53,189 nt of DNA, taken from the NCBI GenBank assembly GCA_944325315.1, contig CALVAA010000012.1, positions 1-53,189 on the forward strand, read 5' to 3'. This document shows positions 1 to 8,533 of this stretch, in pieces. Within the stretch, counting starts at the first letter, position 1. Each line of letters opens with the position of its first letter. Source of the DNA: Candidatus Gastranaerophilales bacterium (GTDB lineage: Bacteria; Cyanobacteriota; Vampirovibrionia; Gastranaerophilales; Gastranaerophilaceae). A model generated the notes under the pieces. It was not told where the DNA came from and made no database searches. It saw only the letters and a program-made list of their open reading frames with translations. A program made the position numbers and the translations under genes.

Positions 1-871
1 TGTCTTCATTGGCGCTAAAGCCCGTTGTAGTAAGGTAGTTTCCAACAATTGCACTATCAACACAATTTTTGATTAAAAGAGAAATATTTTCTTCGCTTAA
101 TCTTGCTTTTTTGCCGCCTGCAAGGCGAATAGAAGATTTTGGATTTGCAATTTTAAAAATAGCTATTGTGCGTATTATATTTTCTTCATCTATTTTATCA
201 AAATAGTTTTCAAAAGGAGTACCTTTTATAGGGGTTAAAATATTAACAGGAATACTATCAGGAGCAATTTTTTTTAATTCAAGCGCCATTTCAATTCTTT
301 GTTCAACCGTCTCGCCCATTCCTATAATTACTCCGCAACATAGCTCTATTCCATACTTTTTAACCAATTTACAGGTGTTAATTCTGTCAGAATATGTATG
401 GGTAGAACAAATTTTAGAATGATAACTTTCAGCTGTATTTATGTTATGATGAAACCTTTTTAAACCAGCTTCTTTTAGTTGTTTTGCTTGTTCTTCATTT
501 AAAATTCCAATGCTGGCGCAAGAATTTAGCCCCAAATTATTAATTTCTTTAATCATTTCAATTAATTCGTCAAAGTCTTTTGCTTCATCCGGGGTTTTTC
601 CGGATGTTACAATTGCAAAATTAATTGCACCGTTTTCTTTTGATTCTTTTGCCGTCTTTATAACATCTTTTATATTAACCAAAGGGTGAGTGAAAATATT
701 TGTATTGTATCTTGTGGATTGAGCACAGTATTTGCAGTCTTGAGAACATTTTCCCGTACGAGCAGAGATAAGAGAACAAAATTCAAATTCTTTAAAAGTA
801 TATTTTTTTGCTTCTTTTAAAAGGTCGTTTAATTCAAGATTATATAAATCTAAAAGTTCTTTTTTATCCAT
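1..871 (-). CDS. bioB: Biotin synthase BioB (3' end cut off by window edge)
   Basis: Radical-SAM enzyme that inserts sulfur into dethiobiotin, the last step of biotin synthesis. The reverse strand is open from an ATG at 871 to the window edge (290 codons). The radical-SAM cysteine motif CxxxCxxC is at C42, C46 and C49 (segment KCSQDCKYCAQ). The last visible residues include VGNYLTT, a signature near the end of BioB, so only about 30 residues should be missing. It is divergent from bioD, with 47 bases between the two starts, and an AGGA-like ribosome site (aaaggaaat on the reverse strand) precedes the ATG. The adjacent bioD and bioFGC genes confirm the pathway. Confidence 0.95.
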   Translation of the reverse strand, partial: MDKKELLDLYNLELNDLLKEAKKYTFKEFEFCSLISARTGKCSQDCKYCAQSTRYNTNIFTHPLVNIKDVIKTAKESKENGAINFAIVTSGKTPDEAKDFDELIEMIKEINNLGLNSCASIGILNEEQAKQLKEAGLKRFHHNINTAESYHSKICSTHTYSDRINTCKLVKKYGIELCCGVIIGMGETVEQRIEMALELKKIAPDSIPVNILTPIKGTPFENYFDKIDEENIIRTIAIFKIANPKSSIRLAGGKKARLSEENISLLIKNCVDSAIVGNYLTTTGFSANED

Positions 872-918
872 TTTATTATTTCCTTTATTGTAAAATTATA
901 ATATAAAAGAGGTAATTT
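872..918. promoter_or_regulatory. bioB-bioD divergent intergenic region
   Basis: These 47 bases must hold the start signals of both bioB and bioD. It is very AT-rich and contains the bioD ribosome site (aaagagg, 906-912) and the bioB ribosome site. Both promoters would have to overlap here or lie inside the neighbouring genes. I see no convincing BirA operator. Confidence 0.5.
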
Positions 919-1584
919 ATGAAAAGTATATTTATAACAGGAGTAGATACAGACATCGGAAAAACTTTTGTCTGCGCAGGGCTTTGCGCTGCTTTAACAG
1001 AAAAAGGCAAAAAAGTTGGTTATTTTAAGCCTCTTCAAAGCGGCGCAAAAGAAGCAGACGGAAGATTTATTGCACCTGATAGTTTAGAAGTTGAAAAAAT
1101 AGCAAAAAATGTTGAAACAAAAATTTCATACCTTTTCAAGGGCGATGTTTCCCCCTATTTAGCAAGCATTTTATCCGGTCAAGAAGTTAATATGAATAAA
1201 ATTAAAAATGATTATGAAACATTTTTAAATACAAAAGATTTTGTTGTAACTGAAGGCGCAGGAGGACTATATTGCCCTGCTTTTAGAGGAAAATTATTTT
1301 ATAATATTATAAAAGAATTGAATACGGAAATTATAATAGTTACAACCCCTTCTTTAGGACGTCTGAATCACCTTTTAATGACAATCGAGTGCGCTAAAAT
1401 TAATGATATTAAAATAAAAGGTGTAATAATTAATAAAGTTTCAAAAACGCCAACACTAAGCGAAAAAAACTTTATAAAAGAATTTAAAGCATTCAGCGAT
1501 GTTGATATACTGGCTATTATTCCAAAAATTGAAAACAACAACAAAAGCACTATTTTTAAAGCCTTTAAAGATATTAATCTATAA
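919..1584 (+). CDS. bioD: Dethiobiotin synthetase BioD
   Basis: ATP-dependent carboxylation and ring closure of 7,8-diaminopelargonate to dethiobiotin, the step before BioB. The 221-aa length is usual for the family. It has the P-loop GVDTDIGKT (residues 8-16), the KPLQSG substrate lysine segment (from K37) and the TEGAGG motif (111-116). An aaagagg ribosome site lies 6 bases before the ATG. The 3' end overlaps the convergent bioC by 11 bases. Confidence in function is high from motifs and neighbours. Confidence 0.95.
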   Translation: MKSIFITGVDTDIGKTFVCAGLCAALTEKGKKVGYFKPLQSGAKEADGRFIAPDSLEVEKIAKNVETKISYLFKGDVSPYLASILSGQEVNMNKIKNDYETFLNTKDFVVTEGAGGLYCPAFRGKLFYNIIKELNTEIIIVTTPSLGRLNHLLMTIECAKINDIKIKGVIINKVSKTPTLSEKNFIKEFKAFSDVDILAIIPKIENNNKSTIFKAFKDINL

Positions 1585-2278
1585 TAATATAAATAGGATT
1601 ATAGGTTAGCTTGTTTTTATAAGTCACTTCAAGGGTTTTTAATTTTTCTTTAATTTCAGAAATTTTAAAAGGATTTTTTGATATCGAATTAACACCCGTA
1701 AGTTTAAGGTGTCTTAAAATTTCTAATGGATTTTCAAATTCAAGACAGTATTCTTTTTCAATAATTTTGGCATTTTTAAAATCTTTTTTTAGCTCAGAAA
1801 CACTCTTGTAATTAAGTCCGATATTAAAAGTGTTTTTAATTTCAATTAAATTTTTTTTACCAAAAATTGAAATAATAATTTGTCCGTTTTTGTTTTTAAT
1901 TTTTTCTAGTTTTTTTAAAGTTAAATTAAAATCCTCACACCACTGTAAACTTGCATTGGATACAATAAGGTCGAATTTTTGTTTAGTAGTGAAGCTTTCG
2001 ATATCGCATTTTTTAAATTCAATTTTACCGTTTAGTTTTTTAATAAAATCAAAGCTGTCGACAATATCAACTGCTAAGTATTTTTCAAATTCAACGTTTT
2101 TAACAATTTTTTCGGTTAAAATACCTGTATATGAGCCGATTTCTAAAATTGAAACATATTTTTTATTTTTTATAAATTTAATAACCTCATCTGCCATCTG
2201 TTTTTGCACAATAGCATTGGCGCTATAGGTTGTTATGCTTTTTTTAAAATTTTTTTCGATTAATTTTTTATCTAGCAT
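1574..2278 (-). CDS. bioC: Malonyl-ACP O-methyltransferase BioC
   Basis: SAM-dependent methyltransferase that methylates malonyl-ACP so that fatty acid synthesis can build the pimeloyl moiety of biotin. The 234-aa protein opens with a typical BioC N-terminus (a basic, Phe-containing helix followed by a TYSANAIVQ-type segment). It has SAM motif I ILEIGSYTG (about 44-52) and a motif near DLIVSNASLQW. It is the last gene of the leftward bioF-bioG-bioC run, and its start overlaps the end of bioG by 7 bases, so translation is probably coupled. BioC alone can look like a generic methyltransferase; the bio neighbours settle the call. Confidence 0.9.
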   Translation of the reverse strand: MLDKKLIEKNFKKSITTYSANAIVQKQMADEVIKFIKNKKYVSILEIGSYTGILTEKIVKNVEFEKYLAVDIVDSFDFIKKLNGKIEFKKCDIESFTTKQKFDLIVSNASLQWCEDFNLTLKKLEKIKNKNGQIIISIFGKKNLIEIKNTFNIGLNYKSVSELKKDFKNAKIIEKEYCLEFENPLEILRHLKLTGVNSISKNPFKISEIKEKLKTLEVTYKNKLTYNPIYIIID

Positions 2279-2916
2279 ACAATCTCCTGCCAGCTTTTAT
2301 AAATTTCAAAGGGGCAGTGGGTAGAGTCTATTTGAACAATTTGAGTTTTATCTTTCCAAAAAGCAATTTGATTTTTGGTTGGAATTATTCTATCATCATT
2401 TGAAATTATTGCTTTATTGAATTTCAATTCTTTTTCTATTTTTATTTTTTGAATTGAAACCAATTCTTCTTTTAATTCTGTTAATTCTCTTGTGATTGTA
2501 ATATTTGGATTTAATTCGCCGTTTTTAAACATATTTTTTATGAATTTATCTTTAGAATCTTCATTTAAAAATTTTGTTGTGATTTTGTATACTTTTTCAG
2601 GTATTCCAAAATTGTCATCAATGATTTTTGCTGTTCCGTTAATTGCAATTTTTTTATCAAACAGATTCAGTTCGCTATAGAATAAATTAGCAACATACAC
2701 CCCCATTGACCAAGAAACGAGATATTTTTTATTGTATTTTGTAAAATCAAATTGATTAAAGAAATTAAAATCAATGTTTCTATAATCAAACACAACTAAA
2801 ATATCATAATTATTGCTTTTAAGATGCTTTATGGGGCTTTCATTCATTGCCCAGCCATTTAAAAAAAGAATAAAATTTTTGTTTTGTTCATCCTTGTTTA
2901 GCCAAAAATGTTGCAT
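2272..2916 (-). CDS. bioG: Pimeloyl-ACP methyl ester esterase, BioG type
   Basis: Removes the methyl group from pimeloyl-ACP methyl ester and so releases the BioC/Fab product to BioF. The 214-aa protein is a small alpha/beta hydrolase of the BioG (DUF452) kind rather than BioH. The FLNGW segment is at 18-22, the nucleophile elbow SWSMG at 68-72 (Ser70) and a C-terminal DSTHCPF with the likely catalytic His200. It sits exactly between bioF and bioC, overlapping both (29 and 7 bases). An isolated hydrolase would be ambiguous, but this position makes BioG very likely. Confidence 0.85.
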   Translation of the reverse strand: MQHFWLNKDEQNKNFILFLNGWAMNESPIKHLKSNNYDILVVFDYRNIDFNFFNQFDFTKYNKKYLVSWSMGVYVANLFYSELNLFDKKIAINGTAKIIDDNFGIPEKVYKITTKFLNEDSKDKFIKNMFKNGELNPNITITRELTELKEELVSIQKIKIEKELKFNKAIISNDDRIIPTKNQIAFWKDKTQIVQIDSTHCPFEIYKSWQEIVC

Positions 2917-4048
2917 TTTTTATACCTTTAAAAATTTTTTCTATTTCACAAAACTCGATATCACTATTTAAAGAAAGTCTAAGCCTTGAAGTCCCGATTG
3001 GAACAGTGGGAGGATTAATCGGAAGAACATAAAAGCCTTGGTTTTGAAGGTCAAGTGCTTTTTTTCTTGTTAATTCGCTATCCCCTATAATAACCGGTAT
3101 TATCTGTGATGCACTTACTGTAGGATAAACTGAGTGAACTTTTTTAAATAAAGCATTTAATTTTTCTTTTTTTTGAATCAATAAATCAAACTTTTCTTTT
3201 AATAAAAAATTGCTCCAAAGAATATTAGAAGAAGGAATAGCTGTTGAAAATATAAAACTTGAAGCTTTATTTATTAAAAAATCAATTATTGTTTTACTAG
3301 CCAGGCAAATTGCTCCAAAAGAAGCTAAGGACTTTCCAAGCGTAAGAGTTATTATATCTATTTCATCAACTAAATTGTTTTCCTCTGCAATACCTCTTAG
3401 TTTATTGCCAAAAACCCCGAAAGCATGGGCTTCATCTATCATTAATAAGCAATTATACCTTTTTTTCAATTCTACTAATTTTTTAATATCTGCTATATCG
3501 CCATCCATTGAAAAAACAGATTCAGATATTATTATTGCATTTTTAAATTTATTTCTTTGTTCTTTTAAAGCCTTTTCGAGTTGATAAGCGTCATTGTGTT
3601 TATATCTAAAGTGTTTTGCTTCTGTTAATTTTAAACCCGATACAATGCTTGCATGGTTTAATTTATCGCTAAATATACAATCGCCTTTTGAAACAATGCT
3701 GCTTACAACCCCTTGATTGCACTGATAGCCTGTATTGAACAACAAAGCTTCTTTTTTATAAAGATTAGAAAAAAATTTTTCTAATTCAAAATAACAAGAA
3801 GAGTTTCCGGTTAAAAGCCTTGCTGAAGCTGATGAAAAAAGAAATTCCGGATGATTTTTGTATTTTTCGATAAATTCTAAGATTAAATCCTTGTCTGTGC
3901 TTAAATTTAAATAATCGTTTGATGACAAATTAAGCATTTTTTTATTATCAACAAAAATGTATTTGCCTTCTTTTTTTTCAATATTTTTAATTTGCCTAAA
4001 GGTTGATTCTCTTTTGAATTTATCCAGAATCTTATTGTAATTATCCAT
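2888..4048 (-). CDS. bioF: 8-amino-7-oxononanoate synthase BioF
   Basis: PLP-dependent alpha-oxoamine synthase that condenses pimeloyl-ACP (or -CoA) with alanine. The 386-aa length is typical. Visible features are the SSNDYLNL segment (42-49), the conserved DEAHAFGVFG (205-214) and the PLP lysine in TLGKSLASFG (K239). It is followed by bioG with a 29-base overlap and preceded, 2 bases away, by a methyltransferase gene, so all are probably on one leftward transcript. A second, more distant member of the same enzyme family is at 22135-23403. Confidence 0.92.
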   Translation of the reverse strand: MDNYNKILDKFKRESTFRQIKNIEKKEGKYIFVDNKKMLNLSSNDYLNLSTDKDLILEFIEKYKNHPEFLFSSASARLLTGNSSCYFELEKFFSNLYKKEALLFNTGYQCNQGVVSSIVSKGDCIFSDKLNHASIVSGLKLTEAKHFRYKHNDAYQLEKALKEQRNKFKNAIIISESVFSMDGDIADIKKLVELKKRYNCLLMIDEAHAFGVFGNKLRGIAEENNLVDEIDIITLTLGKSLASFGAICLASKTIIDFLINKASSFIFSTAIPSSNILWSNFLLKEKFDLLIQKKEKLNALFKKVHSVYPTVSASQIIPVIIGDSELTRKKALDLQNQGFYVLPINPPTVPIGTSRLRLSLNSDIEFCEIEKIFKGIKNATFLAKQG

Positions 4049-4050
4049 AA

Positions 4051-4935
4051 CTAAATAGTATCACAAAAATTAACAACCGCTTTTATAGTGTTTCTGATTT
4101 TGGATTTTATTTTTCTTAAAATTTCAAAGAATTCAAATTTTATTAATTTTAAAATATTTTTTGATTCAATCATAAGTACGAGTTCTTGAAATTCTAAGTC
4201 TTTTTTAGTGTATATTTTTCTTGCTTTTTTATAAAAATCGTTTCTTTGATAAATTGCTCTTTGAAAAACAGGGTATATATTAATTCCTTTAACTTTTTTT
4301 GCTTCTTTTAAAATATCGCTTCCTTTTATTTTTGAAATATCATCTGATAACATATATGCAACAATTTTATCTATTTGTTTTTGAGGAATATTTTTAAATT
4401 CAAGATTTTTTCTAATAGCATCTTCGCCCTTTAAAAACAAATGTTCCCAGGGTTTAAAAGGGTTAGTATTTTCGCTGAATTTACAGGTAAAATCTTTATC
4501 TTCTATCCAAATATGATGACCCCAATGGCAAGTGTACAAAGGATTCCCTTGCAAAAAAGCAAAGCCGTCTTTTTTTAAAAGGCGCTTTGTTTCTTTTATT
4601 AATTCTTCTACTCTTAAAACATGTTCTAAAAGAGCAATTCCAAAGATTATATCAAAGCTTTCGTCCTGAAAATTTGTTTTTTCGCCATAGCCTTTATGAA
4701 TTTCAATATTAGAAAAAGGCGCAGTTGAGTTTTTATTGAATCTTGGATTAATACATACAACTTTTTTTACTCCTAATTTTACAAACATTTTTGCAACATT
4801 CAAGTTTAAATCCGAGCCAATTTCAAGTATGATTTTATCTTTTAAAGGTTTTTTATAGATTTTTAAAAACCTGTTAATTAGTTTTAATTGATAATCTTTA
4901 TAATTTATATCTTTAAAAAATTCTTCATTTATCAT
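4051..4935 (-). CDS. Class I SAM-dependent methyltransferase, unknown substrate
   Basis: 294 aa with a Methyltransf_11-like fold: motif I IILEIGSDLNLN (35-46) and a motif II/III region FDIIFGIALLEHVLR near residue 100. The C-terminal 100 residues are basic and rich in Lys and Ile, with no recognised domain. The start overlaps the end of the upstream glycosyltransferase-like gene by 11 bases, and the stop is 2 bases before bioF. It probably modifies a sugar or polysaccharide made with the upstream gene, and is co-transcribed with biotin genes without an obvious role in biotin synthesis. The substrate cannot be told from the sequence. Confidence 0.8.
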   Translation of the reverse strand: MINEEFFKDINYKDYQLKLINRFLKIYKKPLKDKIILEIGSDLNLNVAKMFVKLGVKKVVCINPRFNKNSTAPFSNIEIHKGYGEKTNFQDESFDIIFGIALLEHVLRVEELIKETKRLLKKDGFAFLQGNPLYTCHWGHHIWIEDKDFTCKFSENTNPFKPWEHLFLKGEDAIRKNLEFKNIPQKQIDKIVAYMLSDDISKIKGSDILKEAKKVKGINIYPVFQRAIYQRNDFYKKARKIYTKKDLEFQELVLMIESKNILKLIKFEFFEILRKIKSKIRNTIKAVVNFCDTI

Positions 4936-6403
4936 TTGTTTTTCCTAAATAAAGGGCTGTTTTAAGATTGTTTAAACTTTCATTTGTAATTTTTTCTTTT
5001 AAATCTTCAAGTTTCAATAAAAGCTCGTTATAGTCTCTTTGGTTTTTTTCAATTGCCATAATAAAAGCTTCTAAAAATTTTCCGTTTTCATATACTATTG
5101 CATTGTCTGAATTAAACCCATGATTAAAAGCAAAAGTTTTTTCAATTATAATTGGAACATTTAATCCTAATGAAAGCTGAAAGCTGCCCGAAACAGCACT
5201 ATTTATATATCTTTTATGGCTTAAAATATTTGAATCTAAAAGAGGGAGAATATAATCCGCATTTTTGATTTTTTTATACATTTGATTATAATTCAGTCTT
5301 TTTTTTGTTGTTTTTATTCTTTTATCAAAAAAATCTGCTTTTCCAATAATACTAATTTCAAAATCATCTCTTTTGAGTTTTTGAAGCGCTTCTTTGACTA
5401 AATCGGTGTTTCTTCTGTTTTTATCGGATGAGCCTATAATTATAAATTTTGTTTTTTTGTTTTTAATTCTTTTTTTGTTTTTTCCAAAATAGCAACAATT
5501 AAGGGTTTTGATGTCTTTATCAGACATAATTTTAAGAGCAAAATTTTTGTATTCCTTTTTTTTAAAATCATCGATTTTATCTATATGATGATTTAAAAAG
5601 ATAATTTTTTCTTTTTTAATATCAGATTCAATAAAATCCAAAACATCTCTAAGGCCGAATTTATCTGATTCAAAGTATACTTTTTCTGAAGCAAAAACAA
5701 TATAATCGTATTCATTAATTTTTTTTGACTGCATTGCCTTTATGTATTTTGAAATTCCGATTGAAAAAACATTAATTTTTTTATTAAAAGCCATACTAAG
5801 GGGCTTTTCTTTTGCTTTTTTATTGGTTATCAGAACATCAACATTATAATTAAGCTTTAAAAAATAATAACAAAGCCCGCCTAAAACTTCTCCGTGGCAA
5901 TCATTTATATCAGTAATAAGAACGGATTTTTCTCTGATTTTATGATTTAAAAAACGATTAATATCGTATTTGGTAAGTTTATTATAAATTCTATAAACGG
6001 ACCGCTTTAAAAAAAATATAAGACTAAGTGTTTGAAGAATTTTTTTTATCAGTTTTGTGTTTTTCCTTGTCCAAATTTCAGTCATTTCTTCTTTAAAGTT
6101 TTTTTTAAAAAGTGTATCTATTTTTATTTTGTTATTATCTAAAATATCATTCAATTTATCAATTGAATTAATATAGTTTTCGGATGCAATTAAAATGCAG
6201 TCGGTTTCTATGGAATTAATTTCACTTTGTTTTATCAGGGGATACGAGATTAAAGGATGGTTTGAATTATTATTAGACTCATCACAAAAACCTGTGATAT
6301 TAATATTCCCAAAAGAAAAATTTGTATTAAAAAAATTTCTGTCACCAAAGACGACACACTTTTTATTTTTTAGTTTTTTTACAAGAGAATAATTTAAAAG
6401 CAG
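4925..6403 (-). CDS. Glycosyltransferase-like protein with a non-ATG start
   Basis: The reading frame is open from a stop at 6428-6430 to 4925, but contains no in-frame ATG, GTG or TTG before a TTG at 6154. The upstream 83 codons encode a credible domain: VKKLKNKKCVVFGDRNF and CILIASENY, resembling the Rossmann-like module seen before FkbM or acyltransferase domains. I place the start at CTG 6403 (7 bases after the ribosome site aaaagga at 6411-6417); ATT 6406 is the alternative. The resulting protein is about 492 aa. The C-terminal half (FIIIGSSDKNRR, IIGKADFF, SLGLNVPIIIE) looks like a GT-B glycosyltransferase donor domain, but no family is certain. It probably heads the transcript leading to the methyltransferase and bioFGC. 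Confidence 0.65.
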   Translation of the reverse strand: MLLNYSLVKKLKNKKCVVFGDRNFFNTNFSFGNINITGFCDESNNNSNHPLISYPLIKQSEINSIETDCILIASENYINSIDKLNDILDNNKIKIDTLFKKNFKEEMTEIWTRKNTKLIKKILQTLSLIFFLKRSVYRIYNKLTKYDINRFLNHKIREKSVLITDINDCHGEVLGGLCYYFLKLNYNVDVLITNKKAKEKPLSMAFNKKINVFSIGISKYIKAMQSKKINEYDYIVFASEKVYFESDKFGLRDVLDFIESDIKKEKIIFLNHHIDKIDDFKKKEYKNFALKIMSDKDIKTLNCCYFGKNKKRIKNKKTKFIIIGSSDKNRRNTDLVKEALQKLKRDDFEISIIGKADFFDKRIKTTKKRLNYNQMYKKIKNADYILPLLDSNILSHKRYINSAVSGSFQLSLGLNVPIIIEKTFAFNHGFNSDNAIVYENGKFLEAFIMAIEKNQRDYNELLLKLEDLKEKITNESLNNLKTALYLGKTNDK

Positions 6404-6429
6404 AATTTTTTCCTTTTGTTGTTGTAGTC

Positions 6430-6435
6430 ATTATA
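6430..6435 (-). promoter_or_regulatory. Possible -10 box for the glycosyltransferase-like gene
   Basis: TATAAT on the reverse strand at the edge of the terminator stem. It predicts transcription starting near 6423, upstream of the ribosome site at 6411-6417. This would leave the nearby ATG (6431) untranscribed and supports the non-ATG start. No good -35 is visible. Confidence 0.35.
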
Positions 6436-6475
6436 TAATAAAAAGCTCTTAAAAAAGAGCTTTTTATTATATAAT
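6430..6475. terminator. Perfect 21-bp hairpin terminator
   Basis: Arms 6430-6450 and 6455-6475 are perfect complements around an AAAA loop; the stem ends in A/T tracts on both sides. It lies just downstream of the leftward 155-aa membrane protein gene (stop at 6492) and just upstream of the leftward glycosyltransferase-like gene, so it should insulate the two. Confidence 0.85.
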
Positions 6476-6491
6476 TTTACTTTATAGCATT

Positions 6492-6959
6492 TTATACATA
6501 AAAGAATCTAATGATATTTGTAATTGAATATGTACATATTACAAAGTAAACACAAGTTATTATTAATGTTAAGATTTTTTGAAAATCCCCAAAAACAATA
6601 AGGTTGTTCTTCTTTTTCATTTGAACATAATCTATAAATTCTTTATGGTATGGTTGTTCGGGCAGTTTTGTTTCAAGGTATTCCAAAACCTTAGAATATT
6701 TAACCTTGATAAGCATTTGGTAAGAATCAATATTCATCCACCACATCAAAGTAACGGCAATTCCTATAACGCATAAAACTATGATAGGATGTTGCGAAGG
6801 AATTAAAGTATTGATAATGCATATCATCGTAAGCACAATTAAATTAAAAACAAGGTAAAATTTGTTTGTTGCAAATTGTCTGTCTATAAATTTTTCTTTA
6901 GCGTCCGAATAAATTCTATATTGCTCAAGTATAAGATACTTTTCGTCTTTTGGATCCAT
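6492..6959 (-). CDS. RipA-like small membrane protein
   Basis: 155 aa with two central hydrophobic segments (about 33-53 and 58-76), a cytoplasmic-looking loop with YLETKLPEQPYH (around 95-106), and a third hydrophobic stretch near the C-terminus (about 128-150). The N-terminal EQYRIYSDAKEKFIDRQ and the KLPxxPY motif resemble the family named after the Francisella RipA octameric membrane protein; this is pattern recall, not a search. Alone on its strand, it has an aggag-type ribosome site and the strong hairpin at 6430-6475 as terminator. Its function is unknown. Confidence 0.6.
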   Translation of the reverse strand: MDPKDEKYLILEQYRIYSDAKEKFIDRQFATNKFYLVFNLIVLTMICIINTLIPSQHPIIVLCVIGIAVTLMWWMNIDSYQMLIKVKYSKVLEYLETKLPEQPYHKEFIDYVQMKKKNNLIVFGDFQKILTLIITCVYFVICTYSITNIIRFFYV

Positions 6960-7039
6960 TTAAAACTGCTCCTTTCATAGATAAAGTTTACCATTTTTTG
7001 TTTTAAATGTATTTAATATAAAAGTATGATTTTAAGGAT

Positions 7040-7062
7040 AAAAAAATGGGGTACATACCCCA
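7040..7062 (-). terminator. Rho-independent terminator downstream of glgC
   Basis: Reverse strand reads GGGGTA-TG-TACCCC (arms 7048-7053 and 7056-7061) followed by A and seven T (7046-7040). It lies about 107 bases beyond the glgC stop; nothing that looks coding lies between. Confidence 0.7.
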
Positions 7063-7168
7063 ATTCGCATACTAGCCGAAGCATTAACAACATGTCTATA
7101 ATACCTTTATTATTGCAAAAAAGAAAGGCATTATTAAGAAATGTAAACCATTTGTATGAGAACTAAAG

Positions 7169-8410
7169 CTAATCTACAATAGCACCTTTCGGAACAACTG
7201 TGATTCCGCCCGTTGAAACATAAAAACCCCTTTTAAGATCATCTTCTTTATTAAATCCGATTTCTGTATACGGAGGAATTTCAACATTTTTATCAATTAT
7301 CGCCCTATTTATTTGCGAATGTCGTCCTATTGTAACATTTTCCATTAAAATTGAATCACAAACGCTTGAATAACTATTGATTCTTACATTTGGAGACAAA
7401 ACACATCCGGATATAATTCCACCGGAAATTATGCATCCGTCTGAAACAAGGGAATTTTTCGCAATGCCTACCCTTTCTTCTTCATCCCAAATAAACTTTG
7501 CGGGAGGCAAATTATAGTTATACGTTCTTAAAGGCCAATCAGGAGAATATAAGTTTAATTCCGGAGAATACGCAAGTAAATCCATATTAGCCTGCCAATA
7601 ACTATCTACGTTTCCCACGTCTTTCCAATAACCTTTTTCAGCATCTGTTATTCCTGAAAATTCATTTTGAGAAAAATTGTATATAAATACTCTTGAGCCG
7701 TTATTTAACATATTTGGAATAATATTTTTTCCAAAATCATGACCGGATGTTGTATCCATTGCATCTTTTTTTAATTCTTCAATTAATTTATTTGGCTTAA
7801 ATATATAATTGCCCATAGAAGCAAGACAAAGGTTGTGATTACCCGGTATGTGTTTTGGTGTGGTTTTCGGTTTTTCAATAAAATTCACCAAACGCCAGTT
7901 ATCATCAACTTCAATTATCCCATACTCACCTGCTTGCTCAATAGGAATGGCAATAGCCGAAATTGTTAAATCAGCGTCCTTTTCAACATGATAATTCAAC
8001 ATCTGACGAATATCCATTTTATATATATGGTCGCCTCCAAAAACACAAACATGTGAAAAACTTTCATCTGTTATTTGGTTAATATTTTGAAAAATAGCAT
8101 CCGCTGTTCCTTTATACCAATTACCGTCCGTTCTCATTTGAGCCGGAACCAAATCAACATATTGATCAATAGATGAACAAAGATTCCAGCCTCTTGAAAT
8201 GTGTTTGTTTAAAGAGTCTGATTTGTATTGGGTTAATACTTTAATTTTATGGAAGCCGGAATTTACAAAATTGTTCAAAACAAAATCTATAATTCTATAT
8301 CTTCCGCCAAAAGGCACAGCCGGTTTTGCCCTGTCTTTTGTAAGCGGATACAGTCTTTTTCCCTGACCGCCCGCTAAAATCATTGCTAATACTTTATCAT
8401 GATGGTACAT
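7169..8410 (-). CDS. glgC: Glucose-1-phosphate adenylyltransferase GlgC
   Basis: Makes ADP-glucose from ATP and glucose-1-phosphate for glycogen synthesis. 413 aa from ATG 8410, which I prefer to an in-frame GTG at 8419 because an aggtg ribosome site lies 7 bases before the ATG. The N-terminal nucleotidyltransferase signature LAGGQGKRLYPLT and RAKPAVPFGG are present, as are ADP-glucose pyrophosphorylase segments WYKGTADA, FGGDHIYKMD and FIEKP. The C-terminal third is a left-handed beta-helix-like repeat (IISGGIISGCVLSPNVRI, NVTIGRHSQI). No other glycogen gene is in the window, so it is probably a single-gene unit. Confidence 0.95.
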   Translation of the reverse strand: MYHHDKVLAMILAGGQGKRLYPLTKDRAKPAVPFGGRYRIIDFVLNNFVNSGFHKIKVLTQYKSDSLNKHISRGWNLCSSIDQYVDLVPAQMRTDGNWYKGTADAIFQNINQITDESFSHVCVFGGDHIYKMDIRQMLNYHVEKDADLTISAIAIPIEQAGEYGIIEVDDNWRLVNFIEKPKTTPKHIPGNHNLCLASMGNYIFKPNKLIEELKKDAMDTTSGHDFGKNIIPNMLNNGSRVFIYNFSQNEFSGITDAEKGYWKDVGNVDSYWQANMDLLAYSPELNLYSPDWPLRTYNYNLPPAKFIWDEEERVGIAKNSLVSDGCIISGGIISGCVLSPNVRINSYSSVCDSILMENVTIGRHSQINRAIIDKNVEIPPYTEIGFNKEDDLKRGFYVSTGGITVVPKGAIVD

Positions 8411-8519
8411 AACTAACACCTGTTATCTCATTTACAATTGTACTTTTGATAATAACTAAAAACAATAATTCAAATATATGTTTTTAAGTATAAGTTTTTA
8501 TTAAATTTTGCTTTTTTAG

Positions 8520-8525
8520 TATAAT
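8520..8525 (+). promoter_or_regulatory. -10 box giving a near-leaderless mRNA for the U32 gene
   Basis: TATAAT ends 8 bases before the ATG at 8534, predicting a transcript start about 2 bases before the start codon. There is no ribosome binding site in front of the ATG. A weak TTTATT -35 is 17 bases upstream. Confidence 0.5.
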
Positions 8526-8533
8526 TAATTTGT

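Noticed and set aside
888-919. Possible BirA operator between bioB and bioD (TTGTAAAAT ... GGTAATTTA, 14 apart)
   Set aside because: The left half resembles the consensus, but the right half matches only 4 of 9 positions; not distinguishable from AT-rich background.
6362-6431. ATG at 6431 as start of the glycosyltransferase-like gene
   Set aside because: It is in a different frame that stops after 22 codons, lies within the terminator stem and -10 box, and has no ribosome site. It would need an indel in an A tract to work.
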